Source: Porphyromonas sp. (GTDB taxonomy: Bacteria > Bacteroidota > Bacteroidia > Bacteroidales > Porphyromonadaceae). Taken from it: a stretch of DNA of 64,000 bases. The position numbers and the translations under genes are program-made. The notes beneath the pieces were generated by a model, which was given only the letters and a program-made list of their open reading frames with translations, had not been told where the DNA came from and searched no databases. This document shows positions 42,069 to 50,620 of the stretch, piece by piece (positions within the stretch are counted from its first letter, which is position 1; every line of letters starts with the position of its first letter). The stretch covers positions 1 through 64,000 of the forward strand of contig JASBZK010000008.1 of assembly GCA_029983505.1 (NCBI GenBank). Direction: 5' to 3'.

Positions 42069-43427
42069 ATGTCCGCTGCTCCAGACACCGCACCCAATCC
42101 CCATATAGACATCTCCGGCAGACACTTCCTGGCGCTCTCCGCGCCGGTGATGATTTCGTTCCTTGCCCAAAACCTCATCGGTATCGTCGACACCGCTTTC
42201 CTCAGCCGTCTGGGCGAAGTGGCACTGGGCGGCACGGCGATGGCCTCCTTAGTCTACTTCTGTATCTATACCATAGGCTTCGGTCTGGCGAGCGGGTCGC
42301 AGATCATCATCGGACACCGCTACGGCGCAGAGCGAAAAAGCGAGATCGGCCACATCCTGGGACAGAGTACGGTGCTGCTCGTGCTGATAGGTCTCTTGAT
42401 CTCCGTCCTGTCCTGGCCTTTCGGGAAGTGGCTCTTCGGGGCGCTGCTCTCCAGTAGCGACGTGGCGGGCGCAGCCATAGAGTATTGGAACTGGCGTACG
42501 ATCGGGTTCGTCTTCGCCTTTGCGGCCTCGTCGGTGCGCTCTTTCTTCGTCGGCACGGCGGACACCAAGGTACTCACGTACTCTTCCGTCGTGATGAGCG
42601 TCGTCAATATTCTCTTGGACTACGGGCTCATCTTCGGTAACCTCGGTCTCCCGGAGCTCGGGGTCAAAGGAGCCGCCATCGCGAGTGTCTTTGCCGAAGT
42701 GGCGGGGATGATGTTTTATGTCCTGTACTTCCGACTGAGGGTGAGCTTTCGCACCTACGGCATCACCACACGCGAGTTCCTGAGGTGGGATGCCCCCCTC
42801 GTGAAGAACCTCTTCGACCTCTCCGTCTATCTGATGATGCAGGCTTTTTTGAGCCAATCGGTCTGGACGGTCTTCTTTTTCTTCATCGAGAGTCTGGGCG
42901 AAAGGGAGCTTGCCATAGCGGCGATTATACGCTCCATCTATATCCTCCTCTTCATCCCCATCAATTCGTACGGCACCGCAGTCCGCACGACCGTGAGCCA
43001 TATCTTCGGGGCGGAGCGGATGGACTTGCTCCGCGCGTATCTGTGGAGGGGCGTGCGCCTCTCTCTGGGGACGGTGCTCCTCATCGTCCTTGCCGTGAAC
43101 CTTTTTCCGACCCCCATCCTGAGTATCTTCAGTGACGACACGGGACTTATTATGGACGCCGTACCTTCGCTAAGGATCGTCACGGTGGCGCTGACGGTGT
43201 GCAGCATAGGATCCGTCTTCTTTGCCTCCGTAGGCTCTACGGGCGCCACTAAGACGGTCTTCCTCATCGAGCTCGCAAGCATTATTTTTTACCTCTCCTA
43301 CGCTGCCGTGATGGTCTACCTCTTCCGGGCACCCGTGTGGCTCTGCTTCACGGTGGAGATTTTTTACTACCTCTTGGTCGCCCTCCTCAGCATCCGCTAC
43401 ATCTACCGTGTCGCTCTGAGGCGGTAA
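42069..43427 (+). CDS. MATE family multidrug/cation antiporter
   Basis: 452 aa with about 12 hydrophobic segments. The N-terminal MATE features are FLALSAPVMISFLAQNLIGI, DTAFLSRLGEVALGG and ASGSQIIIGHRYGAE. A second repeat starts near 240 (FLRWDAPLVKNLFDLSVYL). These inner-membrane antiporters exchange H+ or Na+ for drugs or metabolites. Confidence 0.93.
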   Translation: MSAAPDTAPNPHIDISGRHFLALSAPVMISFLAQNLIGIVDTAFLSRLGEVALGGTAMASLVYFCIYTIGFGLASGSQIIIGHRYGAERKSEIGHILGQSTVLLVLIGLLISVLSWPFGKWLFGALLSSSDVAGAAIEYWNWRTIGFVFAFAASSVRSFFVGTADTKVLTYSSVVMSVVNILLDYGLIFGNLGLPELGVKGAAIASVFAEVAGMMFYVLYFRLRVSFRTYGITTREFLRWDAPLVKNLFDLSVYLMMQAFLSQSVWTVFFFFIESLGERELAIAAIIRSIYILLFIPINSYGTAVRTTVSHIFGAERMDLLRAYLWRGVRLSLGTVLLIVLAVNLFPTPILSIFSDDTGLIMDAVPSLRIVTVALTVCSIGSVFFASVGSTGATKTVFLIELASIIFYLSYAAVMVYLFRAPVWLCFTVEIFYYLLVALLSIRYIYRVALRR

Positions 43428-43430
43428 TTT

Positions 43431-43510
43431 TGCACGTACCGGGAGAAGAACGAGATACGTACCGGGCTGTGAGCCGCGGTACGTATCTCGCTTTCGTCTC
43501 GGTCTGTACC
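43431..43510. repeat. Four-core intergenic repeat, copy 13 (inverted end variant)
   Basis: Cores start at 43431, 43454, 43478 and 43501 (23, 24, 23). Here the TTTTGCACGTACC variant opens the element, so it lies in the opposite orientation from copies ending GGTACGTGCAAAA. Confidence 0.87.
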
Positions 43511-43716
43511 CCGCGGGGGCGGGTCTCGGGTGAGGCGGAGGACGTCTGCTTTCATGATAGTACAGCCTCAGACGGCAGATGGAAAGGCGATATTTTATAT
43601 AAGTGCAAATTTCTGTACCCAAAATTAGGTAAATACGGGATATTTTGTATACCTTTCGTAAGTCATAACCCAAACGGCATTATCAACTAACCCAATTTTT
43701 ACATACCGACGCTTAT

Positions 43717-44457
43717 ATGAAAATAGGCCTCTTTGTACCTTGTTACATCAATGCACTCTATCCCAAAGTGGGGATAGCCTGCTATGAAATCCTCAAAAGC
43801 TTTGGCTACGAGGTGACTTATCCTCTGGACCAAACCTGTTGCGGTCAGCCTATGGCAAACGCCGGATACGAAGGCGACTCCCTCAAACTTGCCGAAAGGT
43901 TTGAAGCGCTTTTTGAGGGCTTCGATTACATCGTGGGCCCCAGTGCGAGTTGCGTGGCTTTCGTGAAGGAAAACTACCCCCGCATCCTCTCCGGCAAGCA
44001 CCGCTGCACGACGGAAGGGCGCATCTGGGACATCGCGGAGTTCCTCCACGATGTGGTGAAGCCCGAGCGCTTCCCCAACCCCTTCCCCCACAAAGTCAGC
44101 ATCCACAACAGCTGCCACGGCGTGCGGGAGCTCGGTCTCTCTTCGGCGAGCGAGCTGACGGTGCCCTACTTCAATAAGATCCGCGCCCTCCTCGAAAAAG
44201 TTCCCGAAATCGAGGTCTTCGAGCCGTCCCGTGTCGACGAGTGCTGCGGCTTCGGCGGTCTCTTTTCCGTCGAAGAGCCGGTCGTCAGCGGCTGTATGGG
44301 TCGTGACAAAGTCGCCGACCACAGGGCCACGGGCGCAGAGTACATCACCGGCGCCGATTCCTCCTGCCTGATGCACATGCAGGGCGTCATCGATAGGGAA
44401 CAGCTCCCAATCCAAACCATCCATTTCCTCGAAATATTAGCCGGCAAGAAATTATGA
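43717..44457 (+). CDS. lutA: LutA-like (Fe-S)-binding subunit of lactate utilisation complex
   Basis: 246 aa. Two CCG-type cysteine-rich motifs are present, DQTCCGQPMANAGYEGD and DECCGFGGLFSVEEP, typical of LutA/YkgE and GlpC-like subunits. It acts with LutB and LutC in oxidising L-lactate to pyruvate. It overlaps lutB by 4 bp. A promoter-like TACCTTTC lies at 43650-43657. Confidence 0.93.
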   Translation: MKIGLFVPCYINALYPKVGIACYEILKSFGYEVTYPLDQTCCGQPMANAGYEGDSLKLAERFEALFEGFDYIVGPSASCVAFVKENYPRILSGKHRCTTEGRIWDIAEFLHDVVKPERFPNPFPHKVSIHNSCHGVRELGLSSASELTVPYFNKIRALLEKVPEIEVFEPSRVDECCGFGGLFSVEEPVVSGCMGRDKVADHRATGAEYITGADSSCLMHMQGVIDREQLPIQTIHFLEILAGKKL

Positions 44458-45827
44458 GTACCTCCCACAGCAAAGCCGCAGAGGCATTCCAAAAAGACAG
44501 AGACAATGCCGCTTGGCACGACCGAACCCTGTGGCTCGTCCGCCACAAGCGCGACCTCCTCAGCCACGGTATCCCCGAGTGGGAAGACCTACGGCACGCG
44601 GCGCGCGACATCAAGATGTACAGCACGTCCCATCTCCCCGATCTGATAGAAGAGTTTGAGAAAAACGCCACCTCGAACGGCTGCCACGTCCACTTCGCCA
44701 AGGACGCCGAAGAGTACCGCCGGATCATCGAGACGATACTCAAAGAGCACGGCGTCCGGAAGCTCGTCAAAAGTAAGAGTATGCTCAGCGAAGAGTGCGA
44801 CCTTAACGAGCACCTCATCGCTCACGGCATAGACGTCATCGAGACCGACCTCGGCGAGCGCATCCTGCAGCTCATGGACATCAAGCCGAGCCATATCGTG
44901 ATGCCCGCCATTCATATCAAAAGGGAGCGTGTGGGTAAGCTCTTCGAGGAAAAACTGCATACGGAGAAAGGCAACAGCGACCCCACGTATCTCACCCATC
45001 AGGCTCGGAGGGTCTTGAGGCAGGAGTTCCTAACGGCGGACGCGGCGATGACGGGCGGCAACTTCGCCCTCGCAGAGACCGGCGAAGTCGTCGTGTGCAC
45101 TAATGAAGGCAACGCGGATATGGGCATGAGCTGCCAAAAGGTTAATATCACCGCTTTCGGCATCGACAAGCTTATTTCCGACCGTGAGAGCCTCGGCGTC
45201 TTCACGAGACTCCTTGCGCGCAGTGCCACCGGTCAGGCTCTGACGACCTACACCTCCTTCTTCGGCAAACCCCACGAAGGGGGCGAGCAGCACTTCATAC
45301 TCGTAGATAACGGTAGAAGCGAGATACTGGGGATGCAGGAGCACCGTAAGACCCTCAACTGCATCCGGTGCGGTGCCTGCATGAATACCTGCCCCGTCTA
45401 CCGTAGAAGTGGCGGCTACTCCTACTCCTACTTTATCCCCGGACCCATCGGCATCAACCTCGGTATGCTCAAAGACGCCAAGGCTCACTCCGGCAATGTG
45501 TCCGCGTGCTCGCTCTGCTTCTCTTGCTCCTTCGTATGTCCCGTGATGGTCGACCTGGGTGAGCAGATCTACGGGTGGAGGCAAAAGCTTCACGACCTCG
45601 GCACAGCAAACAAAGAGAAGAAACTGATCAGCGACGGTATGAAGCTCGTAATGGAGCGTCCCAAGCTCTTTAACACCGCCCTCAAGTTTGCCCCCGTCGC
45701 CAACTCCCTCCCGAGACCACTGATTTACAACAAACTTAACGCATGGGGAGAGGCGCGTGAACTGCCGAAATTCGCCAAAGAGTCCTTCAACGAGTGGTGG
45801 AAAAAGAACCACGGCGGCAAAAAGTGA
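44454..45827 (+). CDS. lutB: LutB-like iron-sulfur subunit of lactate utilisation complex
   Basis: 457 aa. The LUD domain (about 60-290) has GVRKLVKSKSMLSEE, DVIETDLGERILQL and TGGNFALAETGEVVVCTNEG. Two 4Fe-4S clusters follow: CIRCGACMNTCP (about 303-314) and CSLCFSCSFVCP (about 351-362). A C-terminal DUF3390-type tail ends the protein. It is the electron-transfer core of LutABC. Confidence 0.95.
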   Translation: MSTSHSKAAEAFQKDRDNAAWHDRTLWLVRHKRDLLSHGIPEWEDLRHAARDIKMYSTSHLPDLIEEFEKNATSNGCHVHFAKDAEEYRRIIETILKEHGVRKLVKSKSMLSEECDLNEHLIAHGIDVIETDLGERILQLMDIKPSHIVMPAIHIKRERVGKLFEEKLHTEKGNSDPTYLTHQARRVLRQEFLTADAAMTGGNFALAETGEVVVCTNEGNADMGMSCQKVNITAFGIDKLISDRESLGVFTRLLARSATGQALTTYTSFFGKPHEGGEQHFILVDNGRSEILGMQEHRKTLNCIRCGACMNTCPVYRRSGGYSYSYFIPGPIGINLGMLKDAKAHSGNVSACSLCFSCSFVCPVMVDLGEQIYGWRQKLHDLGTANKEKKLISDGMKLVMERPKLFNTALKFAPVANSLPRPLIYNKLNAWGEARELPKFAKESFNEWWKKNHGGKK

Positions 45828-45886
45828 CCCTATAGGAAGAGACCGACATCCCTAATCCTCCAAACGCAAAACACCTATCCCCATAT

Positions 45887-46480
45887 ATGGAAGATTTCAA
45901 GAAGAGCAAAGAAACCATCCTCTCTTCCCTCAGAAGAAACACCAAGGAAGTCCACCCCAAGCCCAATCTCGCTTTCGCACACACGCACTACGACGATAAG
46001 CTCACGACCTTCATCGAGATGTGCAACGCCACGGGCGGCAAGGGCGACGCGCTTAGGGAGGGCGAGCGCATTGATGACGCTGTGCGGCGCCTTTTCCCCG
46101 ACGCCAAGAGCATCGCGAGCAACCTCCCCGAAGTGACCTGCGCCACCTTCAACCCCGACGACGCAGCCGAGCCGAAGGACCTCAACGGCACCGACCTCGT
46201 CGTCTGCCGCGGTAAGTTCGGCGTCTGCGAGAATGGCGCTGTCTACTTCGAGCAAGCCTTCAAGCACCGCGCCATCTATTTCATCTCCGAAGCCATGGTG
46301 ATGATTGTGGACCGCAACGACCTCGTGGACACCATGCACGAAGCGTGTGCCCGCATCCCCCTCTCTTACGACGGGGAGTTCCGCGGGTTCATCGGCGGTC
46401 CGTCCAAGACTGCGGACATTGAGCAAGCCCTTGTGAAGGGTGCGCACGGTGCGAAAGACTGCGTCATGCTCGTAGTCTGA
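45887..46480 (+). CDS. lutC: LutC-like LUD-domain protein
   Basis: 197 aa, a short LUD-domain protein as in LutC/YkgG. Visible features are VVCRGKFGVCENGAVYFEQ, EAMVMIVDRNDLVDTMHEA and FIGGPSKTADIEQALVKGAHG. It is the third subunit of the lactate oxidation complex and follows lutB by 59 bp. Confidence 0.92.
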   Translation: MEDFKKSKETILSSLRRNTKEVHPKPNLAFAHTHYDDKLTTFIEMCNATGGKGDALREGERIDDAVRRLFPDAKSIASNLPEVTCATFNPDDAAEPKDLNGTDLVVCRGKFGVCENGAVYFEQAFKHRAIYFISEAMVMIVDRNDLVDTMHEACARIPLSYDGEFRGFIGGPSKTADIEQALVKGAHGAKDCVMLVV

Positions 46481-46505
46481 GAGAGCCGGACATACGGCTC
46501 CGCGG

Positions 46506-46585
46506 GGTACGTACCGAGAGGAACGTCTCGGTACGGGCGAAAATCTTTCCTCGGTCTGTGCGGGACGATGGTCTCGGTACGTACC
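46506..46585. repeat. Four-core intergenic repeat, copy 14
   Basis: Cores start at 46506, 46530, 46553 and 46576 (24, 23, 23). Core 2 (GGTACGGGCGAAAA) is an internal TGCAAAA-like variant. It separates lutC from the permease gene. Confidence 0.85.
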
Positions 46586-46639
46586 TCCCCCGGAGCCCTT
46601 ATGCGTAACCTATTTCCCATACTTTAGCCCTATACCCTT

Positions 46640-48196
46640 ATGAATACCCTTGTGGCGCTAATCCCCATCCTCCTCCTTTTTGTCCTGATGCTCGGGTTCA
46701 AAGCCCCGGGGCACAAGAGTGCGCTTATTACCCTCGTCGTCACCCTATTTATCGCTTTCTTCCTGCCCGAAAGAATGGGCTTCGCCCCACAGGGCTATGA
46801 GAGCGGTATGGTGGGCTATGCCGTCGTCGAAGGCATCCTGAAAGCCATTTTTCCCATCCTTATCGTCATCCTGATGGCGATATTCAGCTACAATGTCCTC
46901 CTCGAGAGCGGAGAGATCGAAGTGATCAAGAAGCAGTTTTCTTCCCTCACTGGAGACCGCGGTGTGATGGTGCTCCTCCTCACTTGGGGCTTCGGCGGCA
47001 TCCTCGAAGGGATGGCAGGCTTCGGCACGGCCGTGGCGATACCGGCGGCCATCCTCATCTCGCTCGGCTTCAAGCCGGTCTTCTCGGCGCTCGTCTCCCT
47101 CCTTGCCAATAGCGTCCCCACGGGCTTCGGAGCTGTCGGCATCCCGGTGATTACCCTTGCCAATGAAGCCTCCCCGATGGGGCAGGCTTCTCAGGAGACG
47201 ATCAGCGACATCAGCGGTAATGTCGTCCTTCAGCTCTCTCCCCTCCTTTTCATCCTGCCCTTTATCATCCTCACCCTCACCGACGGGTCTCTGAAAAACT
47301 GGCTGAAGAACCTCTTTTTTGCCCTCTGGGTCGGTGCCGTCTCTTTCGGCTCCCAGTATCTGGCTGCCCGCCATCTCGGGGCGGAGACGCCCGCCATCCT
47401 CGGCTCCGTCGCTGCCGTCGTAGCCATCCTCCTGTGGGCGCGTCTCTTTGAGAAAAAGACCGAAGGGCGGGAGCGGGCGAAGTTCACGCTCTCGGAGACG
47501 TTCAAGGCTTGGAGCGTCTACCTCTTCATCCTCCTCTTTATCCTCCTCTCCAGTCCGCTTGCCCCCGCTGTCAACGCCTTCCTGAAGGGGCATCTCGTCT
47601 CCAAGGTCGCTCTCCCGATCTACGCTGAGGGACACTATTTCACTTTCGCCTGGCTCGCCAATGCGGGGCTGATGCTCTTCCTCGGGACCGTGATCGGAGG
47701 CTTGATCCAAGGGCTGTCCTTTGCCTGGCTGCTCCGGATCCTTACGAGGACGACCGTCAACCTCAGCAAAACCATCATCACCATCATCTGTCTCGTGACG
47801 CTGGCCAGTGTGATGAATTACGCCGGGATGATCAACGAAATCGGCTCCGGTCTCGTCGCCGTCACCGGTCGGTACTATCCCCTCTTCGCGCCGCTCATCG
47901 GTGCCCTCGGTACGTTTGTCACGGGTAGTGACACTTCGTCCAATATCCTCTTCGGCAAGCTCCAAGCCAATGTCGCGGGTCAGCTCGCCTACCCGGACAC
48001 AAATTGGCTCGTCGCCGCCAACACGGCCGGTGCTACGGGTGGTAAGATCATTTCGCCCCAGAGCATCGCCATCGCCACGGCGTCCTGCAATATGCAGGGG
48101 CAGGACGGCGACCTGATGCGCAAAGCGATTCCCTACGCCTTCGGCTACATCGTCGTCGCAGGTCTTATGGTCTACTTCGGCGGACTTGTCTTCTGA
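46640..48196 (+). CDS. lctP: L-lactate permease (LctP/LldP family)
   Basis: 518 aa with about 13 hydrophobic segments. Family motifs are LLTWGFGGILEGMAGFGTAV, PTGFGAVGIPVITLANEA, GALGTFVTGSDTSSNILFG and GATGGKIISPQSIAIAT. It should import lactate by proton symport for the LutABC complex encoded upstream. The last two bases start a GAGGT/ACCTC hairpin (48195-48224) that lacks a T-run. Confidence 0.94.
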   Translation: MNTLVALIPILLLFVLMLGFKAPGHKSALITLVVTLFIAFFLPERMGFAPQGYESGMVGYAVVEGILKAIFPILIVILMAIFSYNVLLESGEIEVIKKQFSSLTGDRGVMVLLLTWGFGGILEGMAGFGTAVAIPAAILISLGFKPVFSALVSLLANSVPTGFGAVGIPVITLANEASPMGQASQETISDISGNVVLQLSPLLFILPFIILTLTDGSLKNWLKNLFFALWVGAVSFGSQYLAARHLGAETPAILGSVAAVVAILLWARLFEKKTEGRERAKFTLSETFKAWSVYLFILLFILLSSPLAPAVNAFLKGHLVSKVALPIYAEGHYFTFAWLANAGLMLFLGTVIGGLIQGLSFAWLLRILTRTTVNLSKTIITIICLVTLASVMNYAGMINEIGSGLVAVTGRYYPLFAPLIGALGTFVTGSDTSSNILFGKLQANVAGQLAYPDTNWLVAANTAGATGGKIISPQSIAIATASCNMQGQDGDLMRKAIPYAFGYIVVAGLMVYFGGLVF

Positions 48197-48235
48197 GGTG
48201 GCGGGGAGCAAACCCCGTGACCTCCATAGGAACGA

Positions 48236-48315
48236 GGTACGGGCCGGGAAGAAATTTCCGGTCTGTACCTTTTTCCGAAAAGATACAGACCGAGATGAAT
48301 TTTTTTGCCTGTACC
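48236..48315. repeat. Four-core intergenic repeat, copy 15
   Basis: Cores start at 48236, 48260, 48282 and 48306 (24, 22, 24). Core 4 is TGCCTGTACC, preceded by a T-run. A promoter-like TACTTTTG lies downstream at 48382-48389. Confidence 0.83.
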
Positions 48316-48470
48316 TCGCCCGCATAGGGATAAGAGTCTGTTTTTGCCCCAATCTTATTCCTCAAATTCCGAACATTTTGGTACTTTTGAAAGGGAGTTT
48401 TAGGAAGCTATCCCGAACGCAACAGGGGAACCATAAAAATAAAAGAACCATCATATAAAGACTTAAACCT

Positions 48471-49847
48471 GTGGGTATCAAGAAAAGCAAAGTATGGGGC
48501 GACGAGTCCCGGGCCGTGGACCTCGCACTTTCGTGGGCCAAAGAACACACCGTCAGCGGCAGCGATCCCAAAACCACATTCCGTCCCGCCGAGGAGCTTT
48601 ACCAAGAGGTCGGAGAGACCATTACACCGGAGGGACTGGGTGCCGACGAGGCCATCCGCATCTACAACGACATCCTCAAGCCGGCCACACGCTCGAGCGA
48701 CGACCCGATGATGCTCTCCTTCATCCCCGGTGCGCCGACGCGCTCGGCTGTAGCTTTCGACACCGCCGTCTCCGCTGCCAACGTCTTCGGAGGGATGTGG
48801 GAAATGGGGGCAGGAGCCATCTTTGCCGAAAACCAGGTCATCGACTGGATCAAGTCCCTCTTGAAGTGGCCCGATTCGGCCAAAGGTACTTTTGTCTCCG
48901 GCGGTACGCTCGGTAATCTCGCGGCCCTTGCCACTGCAAGGCACACTGCGCAGGAAAAATGGAATACCCTCGGACGCTTCCAAAACGGTCGCCCCCTCAC
49001 CGGCTTCAAGCTCGCCTGTGCCTCTACGGCACACTCCTCCGTCCGTGCCGTCGCTACGGTCTTGGACGTGGAAGTGGTCACGGTGCCGGTGGATGAGAGG
49101 GGACACCTTACGGGCGAAGCCGTCGCCCATGCACTGGACGAAAACCCCGGTGTCTTCGCCGTCGTCTGCTCTACCGGTACCACCAACTCCGGTATCATCG
49201 ACGACGTGGCAGACATCGTCAAGGCCGCCCACGAAAGGGGCGTCTGGGTACACGCCGATGGCGCCTACGGCGGTGCCGGTCTCGCCGCCCCGAGTGTACG
49301 CGCGAAGTACAATGGTATCGAAGAGGTAGACTCCTTCATCGTCGACCCGCACAAGTGGCTCTTTGCCCCCTACGACTGCTGCGCCGTACTCTATAGGGAG
49401 CCGGAGTATGCACGGCATACTTTTTCCCAGCACGCCGAGTACCTCGACCTCACCCAGTCCTCTGGCGACCCCTCGGATTTCGCCCTCCATCTCTCGAGAC
49501 GGACGCGGGGACTCCCCCTGTGGTACTCACTCGTCACCCATGGGACGAAGAAGTACACGGAGGCCATAGAGCTCGCTCTCGGTTATGCGCGTAAGACGGC
49601 CGATTACATCAAGAAGAGCGACCATCTCGAATTGATTATGGAGCCCGAGCTCTCCGTCGTCGTCTTCCGCCGCAAAGGCTGGACAGACCAGCAATACAAG
49701 GAGTGGAGCGACCGCCTCGCCAAAGCAGGCGACCTCCTCTGCGTCCCCACCAAACACGATGGAGAGACTGTCCTAAGGCTCGCCTTTGTCAATCCGGACA
49801 CCGACGTCGACCAGGTCATCCACCTTTTGGACACTACGATGAGATAA
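48471..49847 (+). CDS. Group II PLP-dependent decarboxylase family protein
   Basis: 458 aa from GTG 48471. The fold-type I decarboxylase core shows GGTLGNLAAL, ASTAHSSVRAVA (His stacking on PLP), HADGAYGGAG (PLP Asp) and IVDPHKWLFAPYDCC (Lys forming the Schiff base). The family includes glutamate, aromatic amino acid and other acid decarboxylases, as well as sphingosine-phosphate lyase-like enzymes. The substrate cannot be fixed from sequence alone. It stands alone, with no antiporter next to it, so an acid-resistance role is not supported. Confidence 0.85.
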   Translation: MGIKKSKVWGDESRAVDLALSWAKEHTVSGSDPKTTFRPAEELYQEVGETITPEGLGADEAIRIYNDILKPATRSSDDPMMLSFIPGAPTRSAVAFDTAVSAANVFGGMWEMGAGAIFAENQVIDWIKSLLKWPDSAKGTFVSGGTLGNLAALATARHTAQEKWNTLGRFQNGRPLTGFKLACASTAHSSVRAVATVLDVEVVTVPVDERGHLTGEAVAHALDENPGVFAVVCSTGTTNSGIIDDVADIVKAAHERGVWVHADGAYGGAGLAAPSVRAKYNGIEEVDSFIVDPHKWLFAPYDCCAVLYREPEYARHTFSQHAEYLDLTQSSGDPSDFALHLSRRTRGLPLWYSLVTHGTKKYTEAIELALGYARKTADYIKKSDHLELIMEPELSVVVFRRKGWTDQQYKEWSDRLAKAGDLLCVPTKHDGETVLRLAFVNPDTDVDQVIHLLDTTMR

Positions 49848-49854
49848 AAAAAGA

Positions 49855-49934
49855 GACACGGACCGGAATTCTTTTTTCGGCCCGTGTCTCGTCTGAGACT
49901 CGGTCTGTGACAGGAAAACTTTTCGGTCTGTATC
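49855..49934. repeat. Four-core intergenic repeat, copy 16
   Basis: Cores start at 49855, 49879, 49902 and 49925 (24, 23, 23). Cores 1 and 2 form GAGACACGGACCG/CGGCCCGTGTCTC followed by a T-rich stretch, and this copy could end the decarboxylase transcript. Confidence 0.85.
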
Positions 49935-50039
49935 TCCAGAAACAGAAATAGGGTAAGTCGTTTTTGGGAAAAACGGTATCTTTACGCCGGTTAAACGGCA
50001 CTATTTTTTATTCACACTTTAGATTAAGACAGAAACTCC

Positions 50040-50567
50040 ATGAAGAAAATTCTTCTCGCTCTGGCAGCCGCTTTCATCGGTCTCGCCTCTTACTGCGCAT
50101 CAGCTCAGAATGTGGTCGAGCGTGGCACCAACGTGGTCAACCTCGGTGTCGGCCTCAACTCCGCTAACTCGGATAACCTCTTCACCGTCGTCGGCAGCTG
50201 GGACTACGGCGTGGTGGGCAACCTCTGGGACTCTCGTAGCGCCCTCACACTCGGTGCCCAAGGTGCGTTCTCCACCAGTCAGTACGCAAACGCGTTTTCT
50301 ATCGGTCCCACGGTAGGTCTCCACTACCACTTCATCCCTCAGCTCGACACGTACCTCCGTTTGATGCTCGGCTATTCCAACTGGACATACAAAGATAGCA
50401 GTGTCAATGACGCAGCCAAGGCTGTAGGTGTACGTAATGGCGGCGGCGGTTTCGGTTGGAACCTCGCCCTCGGTGCACGCTATATGTTCACTCAGAATAT
50501 CGGCGCTTTCGTCGAAGTGGGTTACGGCATCTCTGTGGCTAACGTCGGCGTCTCCTTCAAGTTCTGA
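50040..50567 (+). CDS. Small outer-membrane beta-barrel protein
   Basis: 175 aa. The signal peptide ends CASAQ. The mature protein has alternating polar/aromatic strands and ends VGVSFKF with a C-terminal Phe, as in 8-stranded barrels assembled by BAM. No specific family is recognised. A TATCTTTA box at 49977-49984 may be its promoter. Confidence 0.8.
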   Translation: MKKILLALAAAFIGLASYCASAQNVVERGTNVVNLGVGLNSANSDNLFTVVGSWDYGVVGNLWDSRSALTLGAQGAFSTSQYANAFSIGPTVGLHYHFIPQLDTYLRLMLGYSNWTYKDSSVNDAAKAVGVRNGGGGFGWNLALGARYMFTQNIGAFVEVGYGISVANVGVSFKF

Positions 50568-50620
50568 TCCCCTTGCCGGTTTCGGCAGGTCTCTCTTCCT
50601 CAAAGGGACAAAAGGGGAGA

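Noticed and set aside
46745-48352. 535-codon minus-strand frame across the lactate permease
   Set aside because: Its translation is a low-complexity Asp/Glu/Arg string, and the plus strand encodes an unmistakable permease.
48471-49847. Glutamate decarboxylase acid-resistance system
   Set aside because: There is no glutamate/GABA antiporter next to it and the substrate pocket cannot be read with confidence.
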